9,052 nt of DNA from an uncultured Eubacteriales bacterium (GTDB taxonomy: Bacteria; Bacillota; Clostridia; Oscillospirales; Acutalibacteraceae), in NCBI GenBank assembly GCA_900319615.1, contig ONPE01000045.1, forward strand, positions 1-9,052, given 5' to 3'. The first letter of the stretch is position 1. Each line of letters begins with the position of its first letter. A program made the translations under genes and the position numbers. Positions 1-6,706 of this stretch are shown one piece after another. Under the pieces are notes generated by a model that saw only the letters and a list, made by a program, of their open reading frames with translations, did no database searches and was not told the DNA's origin.

Positions 1-421
1 ACAGATAGTACATTTCACCGGTCGGAGATACTATCGGCGTGGGTTCTTTGTTCGTGACGTTCTGCACCAGCGAATACTTCGCGCCGTTTACCGTAAGGGT
101 CTCTGTCGGAGTCGCGCCGAGCTGCGCTTTGTATCGCAGCAAGCCGTGTATTGCTTTCGCGGGATTGTTGGTATACGTCACTCCGAGATATGCCGCTGCT
201 GCGTCGTAGTCTTCGACGGCGTATCCGGTTTTTTTGTCGCATTTGTTGTACCAGGTATGAACAGAGTACTGCCTAAGATTCCGGTTGAGTATCTCTGACG
301 AAGAGCCGAGCAGCGCGACATAGCAGGAGTCGTTGGAGAAATTATCGTTCGCTTTTCGCTCCTCTTCCGACCACTTAGGCTCGGGGTTGTAGGTCGCGAC
401 CCTGACGGATGCGATATACTT
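1..421 (-). repeat. Gene D module 4, truncated by window edge (residues 1117-1256)
   Basis: Starts KYIASVRVATY, continues to AYLGVTYTNNPAKAIHGLL, the equivalent of the GYxTT ... AITD landmark, and enters a C-half near PTPIVSPTGEMYYL before the sequence ends. At least one further part of the protein lies outside the window. Confidence 0.5.
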
Positions 422-3400
422 CCCTCTCGCGGGGGCTGCGCGGCGGATATAGAGATATGCCGGGCTGCAATCCTCGCTTTTCTCATGGAAGGAATACGCG
501 ACGTTGAGCGGCTCTTTCTCGTAGGGGAACTTCACATCCTGAACAGACGCAAAGCCGTCGGGCGCCTCGCTGCTGCCGCTGAGCGTCAGATCGCCGGGTA
601 CAAGGGGATCGTAACCCTGCTTATAGCCGCAGGCATAGAGCATATGCGGCTGGTTTGCGGTCGTCTGCCATTTTATGCCCGGGAGGATGTTATCTATCTG
701 CTTGTCATAGACGTCGGAGGATTCTCCCGAGTTGATCGTGAAGTCGTCGTAGTTGCTGACCTCATAGTGAGCCGCAAGCGACCTTAAGCCCTGTACATCG
801 GTCTGGTTGATTATCATCTGCTTCGCGCTCTGCATAAAGACAGGCATGACGCCGTAGCCCGTCTGCGCGTAGTTAGACTCCGAGTTGCCTGTGTATGCTG
901 TCAGCGTGGTCGGGATGTACTGCATCCTCGGCGTACCGGCGTAGAACTGGACGTCGTAGATCGCTCGCTTGGGGTTATAGGTGGTGGTATAGCAGAGATA
1001 CGTCTGCATACCCGAGACGCTAAAGGTCGCCTGCGAGCCTTTGTCCCACTTCTTCCACACTCTGCCTTTTGTAAGATCAGATTCGCTGACGAGCTTTCCG
1101 CCGAGCTTCTCTGCATATTCTGCAAGGGACAGACCGGGGACATTACCGGACGGGACGATGTTGGTGCCGCTCACGAGGAAAACGCCGGAGATATACTCTG
1201 TGCCCGAGGTGGATTTTTCGGTGGGGGAGAAGAAGATATACTTCGCGTTGTCCCAGTAATCCGGATCCTCGCAGGCGTCGAAATTATACGCAGGACCGCC
1301 CAGATAGGCGACAGGCTCATAGCCCTTTTTGCCGTCGGTCAGCTTGTTGGCTACCTGGATATCATCGGCAAGTATAGGCGAGCCCGCGGCGTTATCCTTG
1401 GTATAGCAGATGGAGTTGTTGTGTCCGTCGTAGCCTGCCGCCGTGTATTTGACAGTGCCGTAGGTGACCGCCTGTGAGGTTGATTTTATCTTCGCTATCC
1501 TGATATCGGTCACAGCCGCTTTTTCGTTAGTCGTAACGGTGTAGCCGAGGTAGGTGTATGATCTTTTTGATCTCAGACCCGGGGTAAGGTTGACGTCGAC
1601 GATATTGTACCCCTGCTGGGTCAGCTTGCTTTTTGCAGTCGTTTCGTTTGTATCGCATGAGAGATAGACCGAGCCGACATACTGCTTCTTCTCGGCTGTC
1701 GGAGCTTCCGTGGGGGCGGTGGGGTCCTGCTGTTCTTCACCGGTCGGAGCGTCCCCGTCCTTTACCTCTGCAGTGCCGGCGGCTTCTCCCGGATACGAGT
1801 AGAACAGATATACCGCGGGGGCGTCTTCTTCCTTGACGTTCGCGTTGAGGTTGGCGGCGTAGATCTCGTCGAAGTTCCTGACCGCCTTATAGCCGGCAGG
1901 ATTCTCGGCGTCGTTTTGCTTGACGATAAACGGCTCACCGTCTTCCGGTACCGCGATCGGATTGCCTGCCTCGGTGTTCTGTGTAGAATACAGCGCGTTC
2001 CACTGCTTGCCCTCATAGGCGTTCAGATCAGCCTTGCCCCCGGGACTTTGGATGAGGTCATACCGCAGCAGACCGTTGTTGTCCGTTGCGGTATCGTCGA
2101 CGTTCATATCCATCGTTACCGTGGGTATATCCGTATAGGAGAGGTCGTCGCTCTCGGGTTTTAACAGATCGTACAGCATGATGACGACCATGATGAGCAG
2201 GATGACGATGGTGAGGACAGTGCCGCCCGCCGCGACAAATGCAGCAATCTTGCCGAGACCGCCGAAGATCCACGCCAAGGTAGCATGGCTTGCCGCCCAT
2301 GCCGCCGCGTCCGCAGCGAACCAGCCGACCATCATATTAGGCAGCGTAAATATTGCCGCACCGCCTGCAATCTTGCTCGTCCAGGAGCATAAGCTCGAAA
2401 CGCCCTCGAGGAACGCGATGAACTTGTTGCGCTTTGCGATGTTCGCTACCGTATCCTTTAGGTTGGTGTAGCGCTGGGCGTCGCCTGTGACGGCGCACTC
2501 CTGCTCGAAGATCTTCTGATCCACTCCTGCCCAGACAGAGACCGCGTCGGAGTTGTCGAAGTCGCGGCACTCCTTCTGTGCCTCGCTGAGCGTCTTGGCA
2601 AATTCGCCGTCGGTGGAGGAGAGGTCTTTCATATAGAACGAGCTGACAGGCAGACCGACCGTCTGCATGGTGATGATCTGACCGTAGCTCATGGAGGCGA
2701 TCAGCGGATAGAGCTCCCTGAGCTCCGCCTTGTTGCTGAGCGTGAGGTTGCCGACCTCGACGAGACGGTCGCCGAGGAGCTGTTCGTCATTGTAGCGATA
2801 CTGATTAAGTACGCCGTAAGCCGTGAGCGCGAGAGATTCGCCGCCTATGGTGTTCTTTTCCTCGTCGGTCGCCTGCTCGGGATCGGGTTCGGGCATGGTG
2901 CCGCCGTTTTCATTCACACGCGCCATACCGTTCTGGTATTTGGTCGAAAAATCGTGGATGACGGGAGCCATGCGCTCGGCGCTCGAGAGATACTTTCTGT
3001 CGAGCTCGGCATATGGGTCGGAGCCTGCCTCGACGCCTTCATCGCTGTCGGGGAATTCGGTGATATCCTTGTTATCATAAACGCGGCTCGCCCAGTTATC
3101 ATCGGAGCAGTCCGACACGCCGAGCGCAAGCTGATTGTAGGAATTCGTGGTGACTGCCGCCGCGCTCTGCAAAAACAGCTTTTGCAGCATATCTTTATCG
3201 AGCTTGTCGCTGATGTAATAATCGCCGAGCTTCATACCGAGCTCGGGTATCTCGAACAGATTGAGGAATTTGAGCGCCGTCTGCGCGTTGTAGCTGCCGC
3301 TCTCTACCTTCTCCCTGAACTCCTTGATGGTGTTGTACTCTTCGTCGATCATGGAGTCAAGACCCGGATACTGCCGCGCGACAAGCTCCTTGTAGTTCAC

Positions 3401-3769
3401 GGTGCTGAAGCCCGAGGTCATCTGCATCATACGCACATCGGTTATCGCCTCGTCGGGATCCTCACAAGTGGTATAGCCGAGGATGACTGCGTCTTCGTCC
3501 GTGCCCTCGTTGAGATTGCCCTCGATGGGGATGAAGCCGTCCGACCTGCAGGCTTCTTTAGCAGCTTCTGCGGTTTTTCCCTGATATACGCGCACCTCGC
3601 TGACATACTGCCTCTGCGCCTGTTCTGCGCTCGCGAGCAGCCCGAACATCTGGAAATGTCCCAAGAAGCCTATGACAAGGGCAAGAGTGACGGCGAGCGA
3701 CGCAAAAAGTATCTTACCCGTCTTTTTGGTCAGCATCTGAGTCAGCTTGTTCGGTTTTTTCTCCGTCAT
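1..3769 (-). CDS. Large multi-module surface protein, membrane-anchored (gene D; C-terminus missing)
   Basis: Open from ATG at 3769 to the left edge, giving 1256 codons with no stop. I do not recognise a named family. Visible order: basic N-terminus and hydrophobic segment (residues 18-47, possible cleavage after LLASA); beta N-half module (55-116, with LGYTT and DEAITDVR); mostly helical, acidic region (about 120-445); hydrophobic block with probably two membrane passes (about 465-536); C-half module (586-660, ADLNAYEGKQW, AGNPI); Pro/Thr/Glu linker (662-695); intact module (696-850); third module (859-1112); fourth module from 1117, truncated. Residues 55-190 and 535-660 align with gene B, so D is an extended paralog. 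The start is set by AAAGGAGG nine bases upstream and by the signal-like N-terminus. It overlaps the end of the beta-helix gene by 56 nt, which implies coupled translation. Likely extracellular after export; binding or scaffolding is inference only. Confidence 0.9.
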   Translation of the reverse strand, partial: MTEKKPNKLTQMLTKKTGKILFASLAVTLALVIGFLGHFQMFGLLASAEQAQRQYVSEVRVYQGKTAEAAKEACRSDGFIPIEGNLNEGTDEDAVILGYTTCEDPDEAITDVRMMQMTSGFSTVNYKELVARQYPGLDSMIDEEYNTIKEFREKVESGSYNAQTALKFLNLFEIPELGMKLGDYYISDKLDKDMLQKLFLQSAAAVTTNSYNQLALGVSDCSDDNWASRVYDNKDITEFPDSDEGVEAGSDPYAELDRKYLSSAERMAPVIHDFSTKYQNGMARVNENGGTMPEPDPEQATDEEKNTIGGESLALTAYGVLNQYRYNDEQLLGDRLVEVGNLTLSNKAELRELYPLIASMSYGQIITMQTVGLPVSSFYMKDLSSTDGEFAKTLSEAQKECRDFDNSDAVSVWAGVDQKIFEQECAVTGDAQRYTNLKDTVANIAKRNKFIAFLEGVSSLCSWTSKIAGGAAIFTLPNMMVGWFAADAAAWAASHATLAWIFGGLGKIAAFVAAGGTVLTIVILLIMVVIMLYDLLKPESDDLSYTDIPTVTMDMNVDDTATDNNGLLRYDLIQSPGGKADLNAYEGKQWNALYSTQNTEAGNPIAVPEDGEPFIVKQNDAENPAGYKAVRNFDEIYAANLNANVKEEDAPAVYLFYSYPGEAAGTAEVKDGDAPTGEEQQDPTAPTEAPTAEKKQYVGSVYLSCDTNETTAKSKLTQQGYNIVDVNLTPGLRSKRSYTYLGYTVTTNEKAAVTDIRIAKIKSTSQAVTYGTVKYTAAGYDGHNNSICYTKDNAAGSPILADDIQVANKLTDGKKGYEPVAYLGGPAYNFDACEDPDYWDNAKYIFFSPTEKSTSGTEYISGVFLVSGTNIVPSGNVPGLSLAEYAEKLGGKLVSESDLTKGRVWKKWDKGSQATFSVSGMQTYLCYTTTYNPKRAIYDVQFYAGTPRMQYIPTTLTAYTGNSESNYAQTGYGVMPVFMQSAKQMIINQTDVQGLRSLAAHYEVSNYDDFTINSGESSDVYDKQIDNILPGIKWQTTANQPHMLYACGYKQGYDPLVPGDLTLSGSSEAPDGFASVQDVKFPYEKEPLNVAYSFHEKSEDCSPAYLYIRRAAPARGKYIASVRVATYNPEPKWSEEERKANDNFSNDSCYVALLGSSSEILNRNLRQYSVHTWYNKCDKKTGYAVEDYDAAAAYLGVTYTNNPAKAIHGLLRYKAQLGATPTETLTVNGAKYSLVQNVTNKEPTPIVSPTGEMYYL
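434..1195 (-). repeat. Gene D module 3, expanded and divergent (residues 859-1112)
   Basis: N-half EYISGVFLVSG ... YLCYTTTYNPKRAIYDVQF, about 90 residues of extra sequence, then C-half PHMLYACGYKQGYDPLVPG ... PDGFASVQ ... AYLYIRRA. Diverged from modules 1 and 2 but with the same order of landmarks. Confidence 0.5.
1220..1684 (-). repeat. Gene D module 2, uninterrupted (residues 696-850)
   Basis: N-half (QYVGSVYL ... YLGYTVTTNEKAAVTDIRI) runs directly into a C-half (SICYTKDNAAGSPI ... KGYEPVAYLGG ... AKYIFFSP). This copy shows what the module looks like without the helical and transmembrane insertion found in module 1 and in gene B. Confidence 0.65.
1790..2014 (-). repeat. Gene D module 1, C-half (residues 586-660)
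   Basis: Contains YEGKQWNALYSTQNTEAGNP, NPAGYKAV and AVYLFYSY. It aligns with the C-half of gene B (DEGKQWLVLYACKNSKAGKP, PTGYEGVV, KFIFCK). It is separated from its N-half by about 470 residues carrying the membrane block. Confidence 0.65.
3422..3607 (-). repeat. Gene D module 1, N-half (residues 55-116)
   Basis: Begins QYVSEVRVYQG and ends in LGYTTCEDPDEAITDVRMM. It matches the N-half of gene B (KYVSEVYVAYG ... MGYKTTDD ... SITDLAVM) and the opening of module 2 of the same protein. The alternation of hydrophobic residues suggests beta strands. Confidence 0.7.
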
Positions 3770-5918
3770 CCTTCCTGCCCTCCTTTCTGCGTTTTCTGTA
3801 GTACAGGATCCCTATGACGCCCACGATCACGATAATGCCGCCGATAATGATGATCAAAGAGATGTTCTGCGAGATCAACGAGGCGAATATCGGCGTAGAG
3901 ACCTCTTTTGTGTTGGTCATGGATAAGCCGTGCGAGCCAGCGTCCGGGCGAAGATACTTGCTCACCTGATATAGGCTGATATTCTTGGCGACGGTCGCCG
4001 ATGAGGTCGAGGTCGAGCTTATGCCGATGAAGGCGCCGTCCTCCAAGCCTCCGCTGTACATCTTCGCGGATGAAAAGTTGCCGTTTTGCAGGCAAAGGTT
4101 GTTCGCGACGCCGTTTGCGATATTGCCGCGGATTACCGTCACGCCGGCGATATCAATATCGTACATGGAGTCGACGTAAACGCCGCCGCCGTTTTTGCCT
4201 TTCGCCGTATTATCCATAACGGTTGAATTAACTAAATATACAAAACCGGATTCAACATAGACGCCGCCGCCTTTTTTGGCGGTGTTATCGTGAACGGAAG
4301 TGCCGGAGATCACCGTATCATTTCTTACTTCGGTACTATGTTCATCATAGATATAAACCCCGCCGCCTTCGTCTTCGGCGGTACAGTGATGGATAGCGCA
4401 ATCGGTTATGCGAATATCATGTTGACCGTAATCGTTACGGCCGTAAGCTACGTCGGTAAGCAAGGAGATCGCGCCGCCGTCATCCTCGCTTTTGCATCCG
4501 TTGAATTCGACGTTTTGAAGCGTCAGCTCGGCTGCGTTGCGATAGCCTACGCCTCCGCCCAGCTCTTCTGCGGAGCAGTTTTCGAACTTGGAATTGCTGA
4601 TCGTGTTAGGATACACGACGGAGTCGAACTGGGAGCCGCCGGAGGTGATATACAGACCGCCGCCGCATTCGGCTCTGCAATTGGTGAATGTGAGCCCGTC
4701 GGCGTCTATATTGCTCCTGCCGGTGTTATAATAACCTCCCCCGTAATCTTCCGCCTGACAGTTATTGAAGGTACAGTTATCAAACTTGCTGACTTTTCCG
4801 ACATTCTCAACATTCTCAAAGCTGATCGCGCCGCCGTTTTCTGCAGAGCATCTTTCAAATGTAACGCCTTCAAGGCTGATATCGGGTTTGCCCGAAACGC
4901 AGATCGCGCCGCCGTTGCCTTCCAAAGCGGTACAGAAGATGAACTTCGTGTCTTTCAGATCAAGATCGCCCTCGCAGTAGATCGCTCCTCCGCTGCTTTC
5001 GCCCGAGTGACAGTCGGTGAAGGTGCAGCCCTCGACGGAAAGAGAGCCGCCCTTTTCGATATTGACGATACCGCCGTTCTCCTTCGTGCCGCCGTGATAG
5101 ATACCGCCGCCTTTAAGGGGATAGGTGCGCGATTCCGCTTCCTCTTCGCTCTTCATCCCCGTCGTGCAGAAAAAGGTCTCGCCGGTATCGCGCGTCGGGT
5201 CGGAGTCGATCAGCCTCAGCCTGCCGCGGTTCTTTATGACGAACAGCGAATCCGTTGCGGCGTTATTTAACAGGTGCCCGTTAAGGTCGACGTTTACGGT
5301 TTCTTCGGTCTCCAGCGTTTCGCTCACGGTAGTGTCTTCGGTGAGCTTCACCGTTAAGTCGCTGTGTCCCAACGCACGTTTCCACGCGTGTTTGAAGGTA
5401 GGATACACAGCCTTTTCGCCTTTGGACTCGACCAGCTCTGTTTGAGCCATGCCCCAGACGGTGAAATCCAGCGTCGTATCGGAGCTGCTGAACGGATACG
5501 AGTATGCGCTGTACGGCTCGTTGAGCATTTCCTCGCCGTCGGCGTAAAGCCTGACCCTGCCGCTGTGATGGCGAACGGTAAAGCCGCCGCCGAAATCAAG
5601 GTACATCTGAAGGTGGTACGGAACCGCGTCGCTACGCATAAATGTCCATTCCACCGTTTTGCCCTCGGACAATTCGTCCTTGATATCCAGATTATCGGAA
5701 CTGCCGCCGGTCTTATAGCCGATCTTGAACGTCGCCTTGTTCCAGCCGTCCGCCTTTGAGTCGGTGGTGATCTCGAGCTTGTAGGTGACGCTCTGCGCCG
5801 CGTGCGCCGGTATACAGACCGGCAGCGACGCGAACAGGAGGATCAGCATGAGGATAGGGGACAGGAGCCTGCTGATCCGAAATCTTGTTTTTCGTTTATT
5901 GATTGAGGTTTTTTTCAT
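3714..5918 (-). CDS. Exported right-handed beta-helix surface protein with C-terminal membrane anchor (gene C)
   Basis: 734 residues. A signal peptide (residues 1-40, hydrophobic core PILMLILLFASL, likely cleavage after IPAHA) is followed by a beta-sandwich-like domain (about 42-155; a PLAT-like fold is a guess). A lead-in strand region (173-240, with VNVDLNGHLL as in many pectin-lyase-fold proteins) precedes eleven coils (270-604) marked by GGGxY or GGAI and F-x-x-C/N-x-A/S. A Ser/Thr spacer, one transmembrane helix (about 686-707) and the tail YRKRRKEGRK with an acidic end complete it. The coil motifs resemble the GGA[I/V/L] and FxxN motifs of chlamydial Pmp proteins, but there is no autotransporter domain and the anchor is a single helix. 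No catalytic residues are recognised; adhesion or glycan binding is inference. Start chosen at 5918 because GGAGG lies five bases upstream; the ATG at 5939 lies beyond that site. Its last 56 nt overlap gene D. Confidence 0.93.
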   Translation of the reverse strand: MKKTSINKRKTRFRISRLLSPILMLILLFASLPVCIPAHAAQSVTYKLEITTDSKADGWNKATFKIGYKTGGSSDNLDIKDELSEGKTVEWTFMRSDAVPYHLQMYLDFGGGFTVRHHSGRVRLYADGEEMLNEPYSAYSYPFSSSDTTLDFTVWGMAQTELVESKGEKAVYPTFKHAWKRALGHSDLTVKLTEDTTVSETLETEETVNVDLNGHLLNNAATDSLFVIKNRGRLRLIDSDPTRDTGETFFCTTGMKSEEEAESRTYPLKGGGIYHGGTKENGGIVNIEKGGSLSVEGCTFTDCHSGESSGGAIYCEGDLDLKDTKFIFCTALEGNGGAICVSGKPDISLEGVTFERCSAENGGAISFENVENVGKVSKFDNCTFNNCQAEDYGGGYYNTGRSNIDADGLTFTNCRAECGGGLYITSGGSQFDSVVYPNTISNSKFENCSAEELGGGVGYRNAAELTLQNVEFNGCKSEDDGGAISLLTDVAYGRNDYGQHDIRITDCAIHHCTAEDEGGGVYIYDEHSTEVRNDTVISGTSVHDNTAKKGGGVYVESGFVYLVNSTVMDNTAKGKNGGGVYVDSMYDIDIAGVTVIRGNIANGVANNLCLQNGNFSSAKMYSGGLEDGAFIGISSTSTSSATVAKNISLYQVSKYLRPDAGSHGLSMTNTKEVSTPIFASLISQNISLIIIIGGIIVIVGVIGILYYRKRRKEGRKDDGEKTEQADSDADQKDG
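3779..3783 (-). promoter_or_regulatory. Ribosome binding site of gene D
   Basis: GGAGG within AAAGGAGGGC, nine bases before the ATG at 3769. It lies inside the coding sequence of the upstream beta-helix gene. It decides the start: the next in-frame ATG (3736, residue 12) has no purine-rich site before it. Confidence 0.75.
4107..5111 (-). repeat. Eleven beta-helix coils encoded in gene C (residues 270-604)
   Basis: Gly motifs begin at residues 270, 310, 336, 362, 393, 419, 454, 481, 518, 550 and 577, a spacing of 26-40 residues. Most coils carry a preceding F-x-x-C or x-x-x-N turn. On the plus strand the repeats appear as recurring gccgccgcc blocks. Confidence 0.85.
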
Positions 5919-5923
5919 AGGAA

Positions 5924-5928
5924 CCTCC
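5924..5928 (-). promoter_or_regulatory. Ribosome binding site of gene C
   Basis: ACGGAGGTTCCTATG on the minus strand: GGAGG five bases before the ATG at 5918. It rules out the upstream in-frame ATG at 5939, whose codons would include this site. Confidence 0.8.
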
Positions 5929-5940
5929 GTATATATCAAA

Positions 5941-5954
5941 TGATTACGTCATCA
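5941..5954. promoter_or_regulatory. 14-bp imperfect palindrome, possible operator
   Basis: TGATTACGTCATCA is self-complementary except at one base pair. It sits 12 bases upstream of the GGAGG of gene C, a place where a bound regulator could block expression. A single copy in one sequence may be chance. Confidence 0.25.
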
Positions 5955-6061
5955 CGATGCCGGGGTGATGTTATGTGAGCAGGAAAGCTCGGGTGATCTC
6001 CAAGCACAGAAGCCTCGCGATGACAGCGGGATGAAATCGCCGTCCTTGTTATGATGCAGGA

Positions 6062-6706
6062 TCAAGCGGTCTCTTTCTTCTTCTTGTTCTTGCTTACCAT
6101 CGCCGCGACGATCGCGCCGAGAGCTGCGCCCAGAGCCAGACCGCCCAAGCCGATGATAGCGATCATGCCTCCGCTCATGGCGGTAGCGGTCATGTTGCCT
6201 GCGGCTTCGTCGTAGGTCTTGGTATCGTTGCTGAGCTTGCAGAAAATGAACTTGGTGTAGTCGCCGGTGATGTTCTGCCATACGGTGCTGAAGGTCGAGT
6301 AATCCTTGAACGCGGGGCTGACCACATTGATCGCGCCCTTTTCGCCGATCAGGTGGACTACGCCCTCATAGCCCGTGGGAGCGGCGCTTTTTTCCTGCAC
6401 GATGAAGTTCGGTGTGAGGGGCTTGCCCGCCTTGGAGTTCTTGCAGGCGTACAGCACGAGCCACTGCTTGCCCTCGTCGGCGTTGAGGTCGGCGCAGTCG
6501 CCCTTTTGCTTTTTGTAGTCCGCGCCGAAGTATTCCATTCGGTTACATTCGACAGCCTTGTAGTTGAGCGCATAGCTGCCGCCGTCGGCGTCGGTGTAGT
6601 TATCTACCAGATAATTCGGGATCGGGAGCTGTTCTATGCTCTTGTCGCGGCACAGGTCGATGATCGTCATGACCGCGGAGAATACGGCGACAGCCAGTGT
6701 GACGAC
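6062..6706 (-). repeat. Tandem duplication, copy 2 (3' part of gene B)
   Basis: Encodes residues 529-742 of gene B. It matches 8287-8931 at both DNA and protein level; the stretch around 6600-6700 is nearly identical to 8820-8920 (shared block cgggatcgggagctgttc). Similarity falls sharply upstream of 6706. Confidence 0.8.

Larger units (their letters stand above)
5919..6061 (-). other. Intergenic gap between genes B and C
   Basis: 143 nt after the TGA of gene B. It holds a near-palindrome (5941-5954), a six-base-pair hairpin with a nine-base loop (CATCAC/GTGATG arms at 5950-5955 and 5965-5970) and short inverted arms GAGC/GCTC. No U-run follows any hairpin, so no intrinsic terminator is called. 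No convincing -35/-10 pair is seen: GATATAT at about 5930-5937 is too close to the ribosome binding site. B and C may be co-transcribed. Confidence 0.5.

Noticed and set aside
3714..3769. Frameshift error fusing C and D into one gene
   Set aside because: C ends with a normal anchor and charged tail, and D has its own ribosome binding site and signal-like N-terminus, so two genes explain the data better.
2954..3817. 287-codon plus-strand open frame opposite gene D
   Set aside because: Antisense shadow of D; it even spans the D start and the C end, which are well supported on the minus strand.
3766..4095. 109-codon minus-strand frame at the C/D junction
   Set aside because: Third-frame shadow of gene C with an Arg/His-rich product and no ribosome binding site or domain.
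4107..5111. CRISPR-like or DNA-level tandem repeats (gccgccgcc blocks)
   Set aside because: The periodicity is irregular and in frame with Gly-Gly-Gly motifs of the beta-helix, so it reflects protein repeats.
4290..5270. 326-codon plus-strand open frame opposite gene C
   Set aside because: Its Ala-rich, low-complexity product reflects antisense of the Gly-rich coil repeats; no convincing start context.
5918..5939. Start of gene C at the ATG at 5939
   Set aside because: The seven extra codons include the GGAGG that serves the ATG at 5918, and they would precede a normal signal peptide.
5950..5970. Intrinsic terminator between genes B and C
   Set aside because: The hairpin has only six base pairs and no U-run follows it in the direction of transcription.
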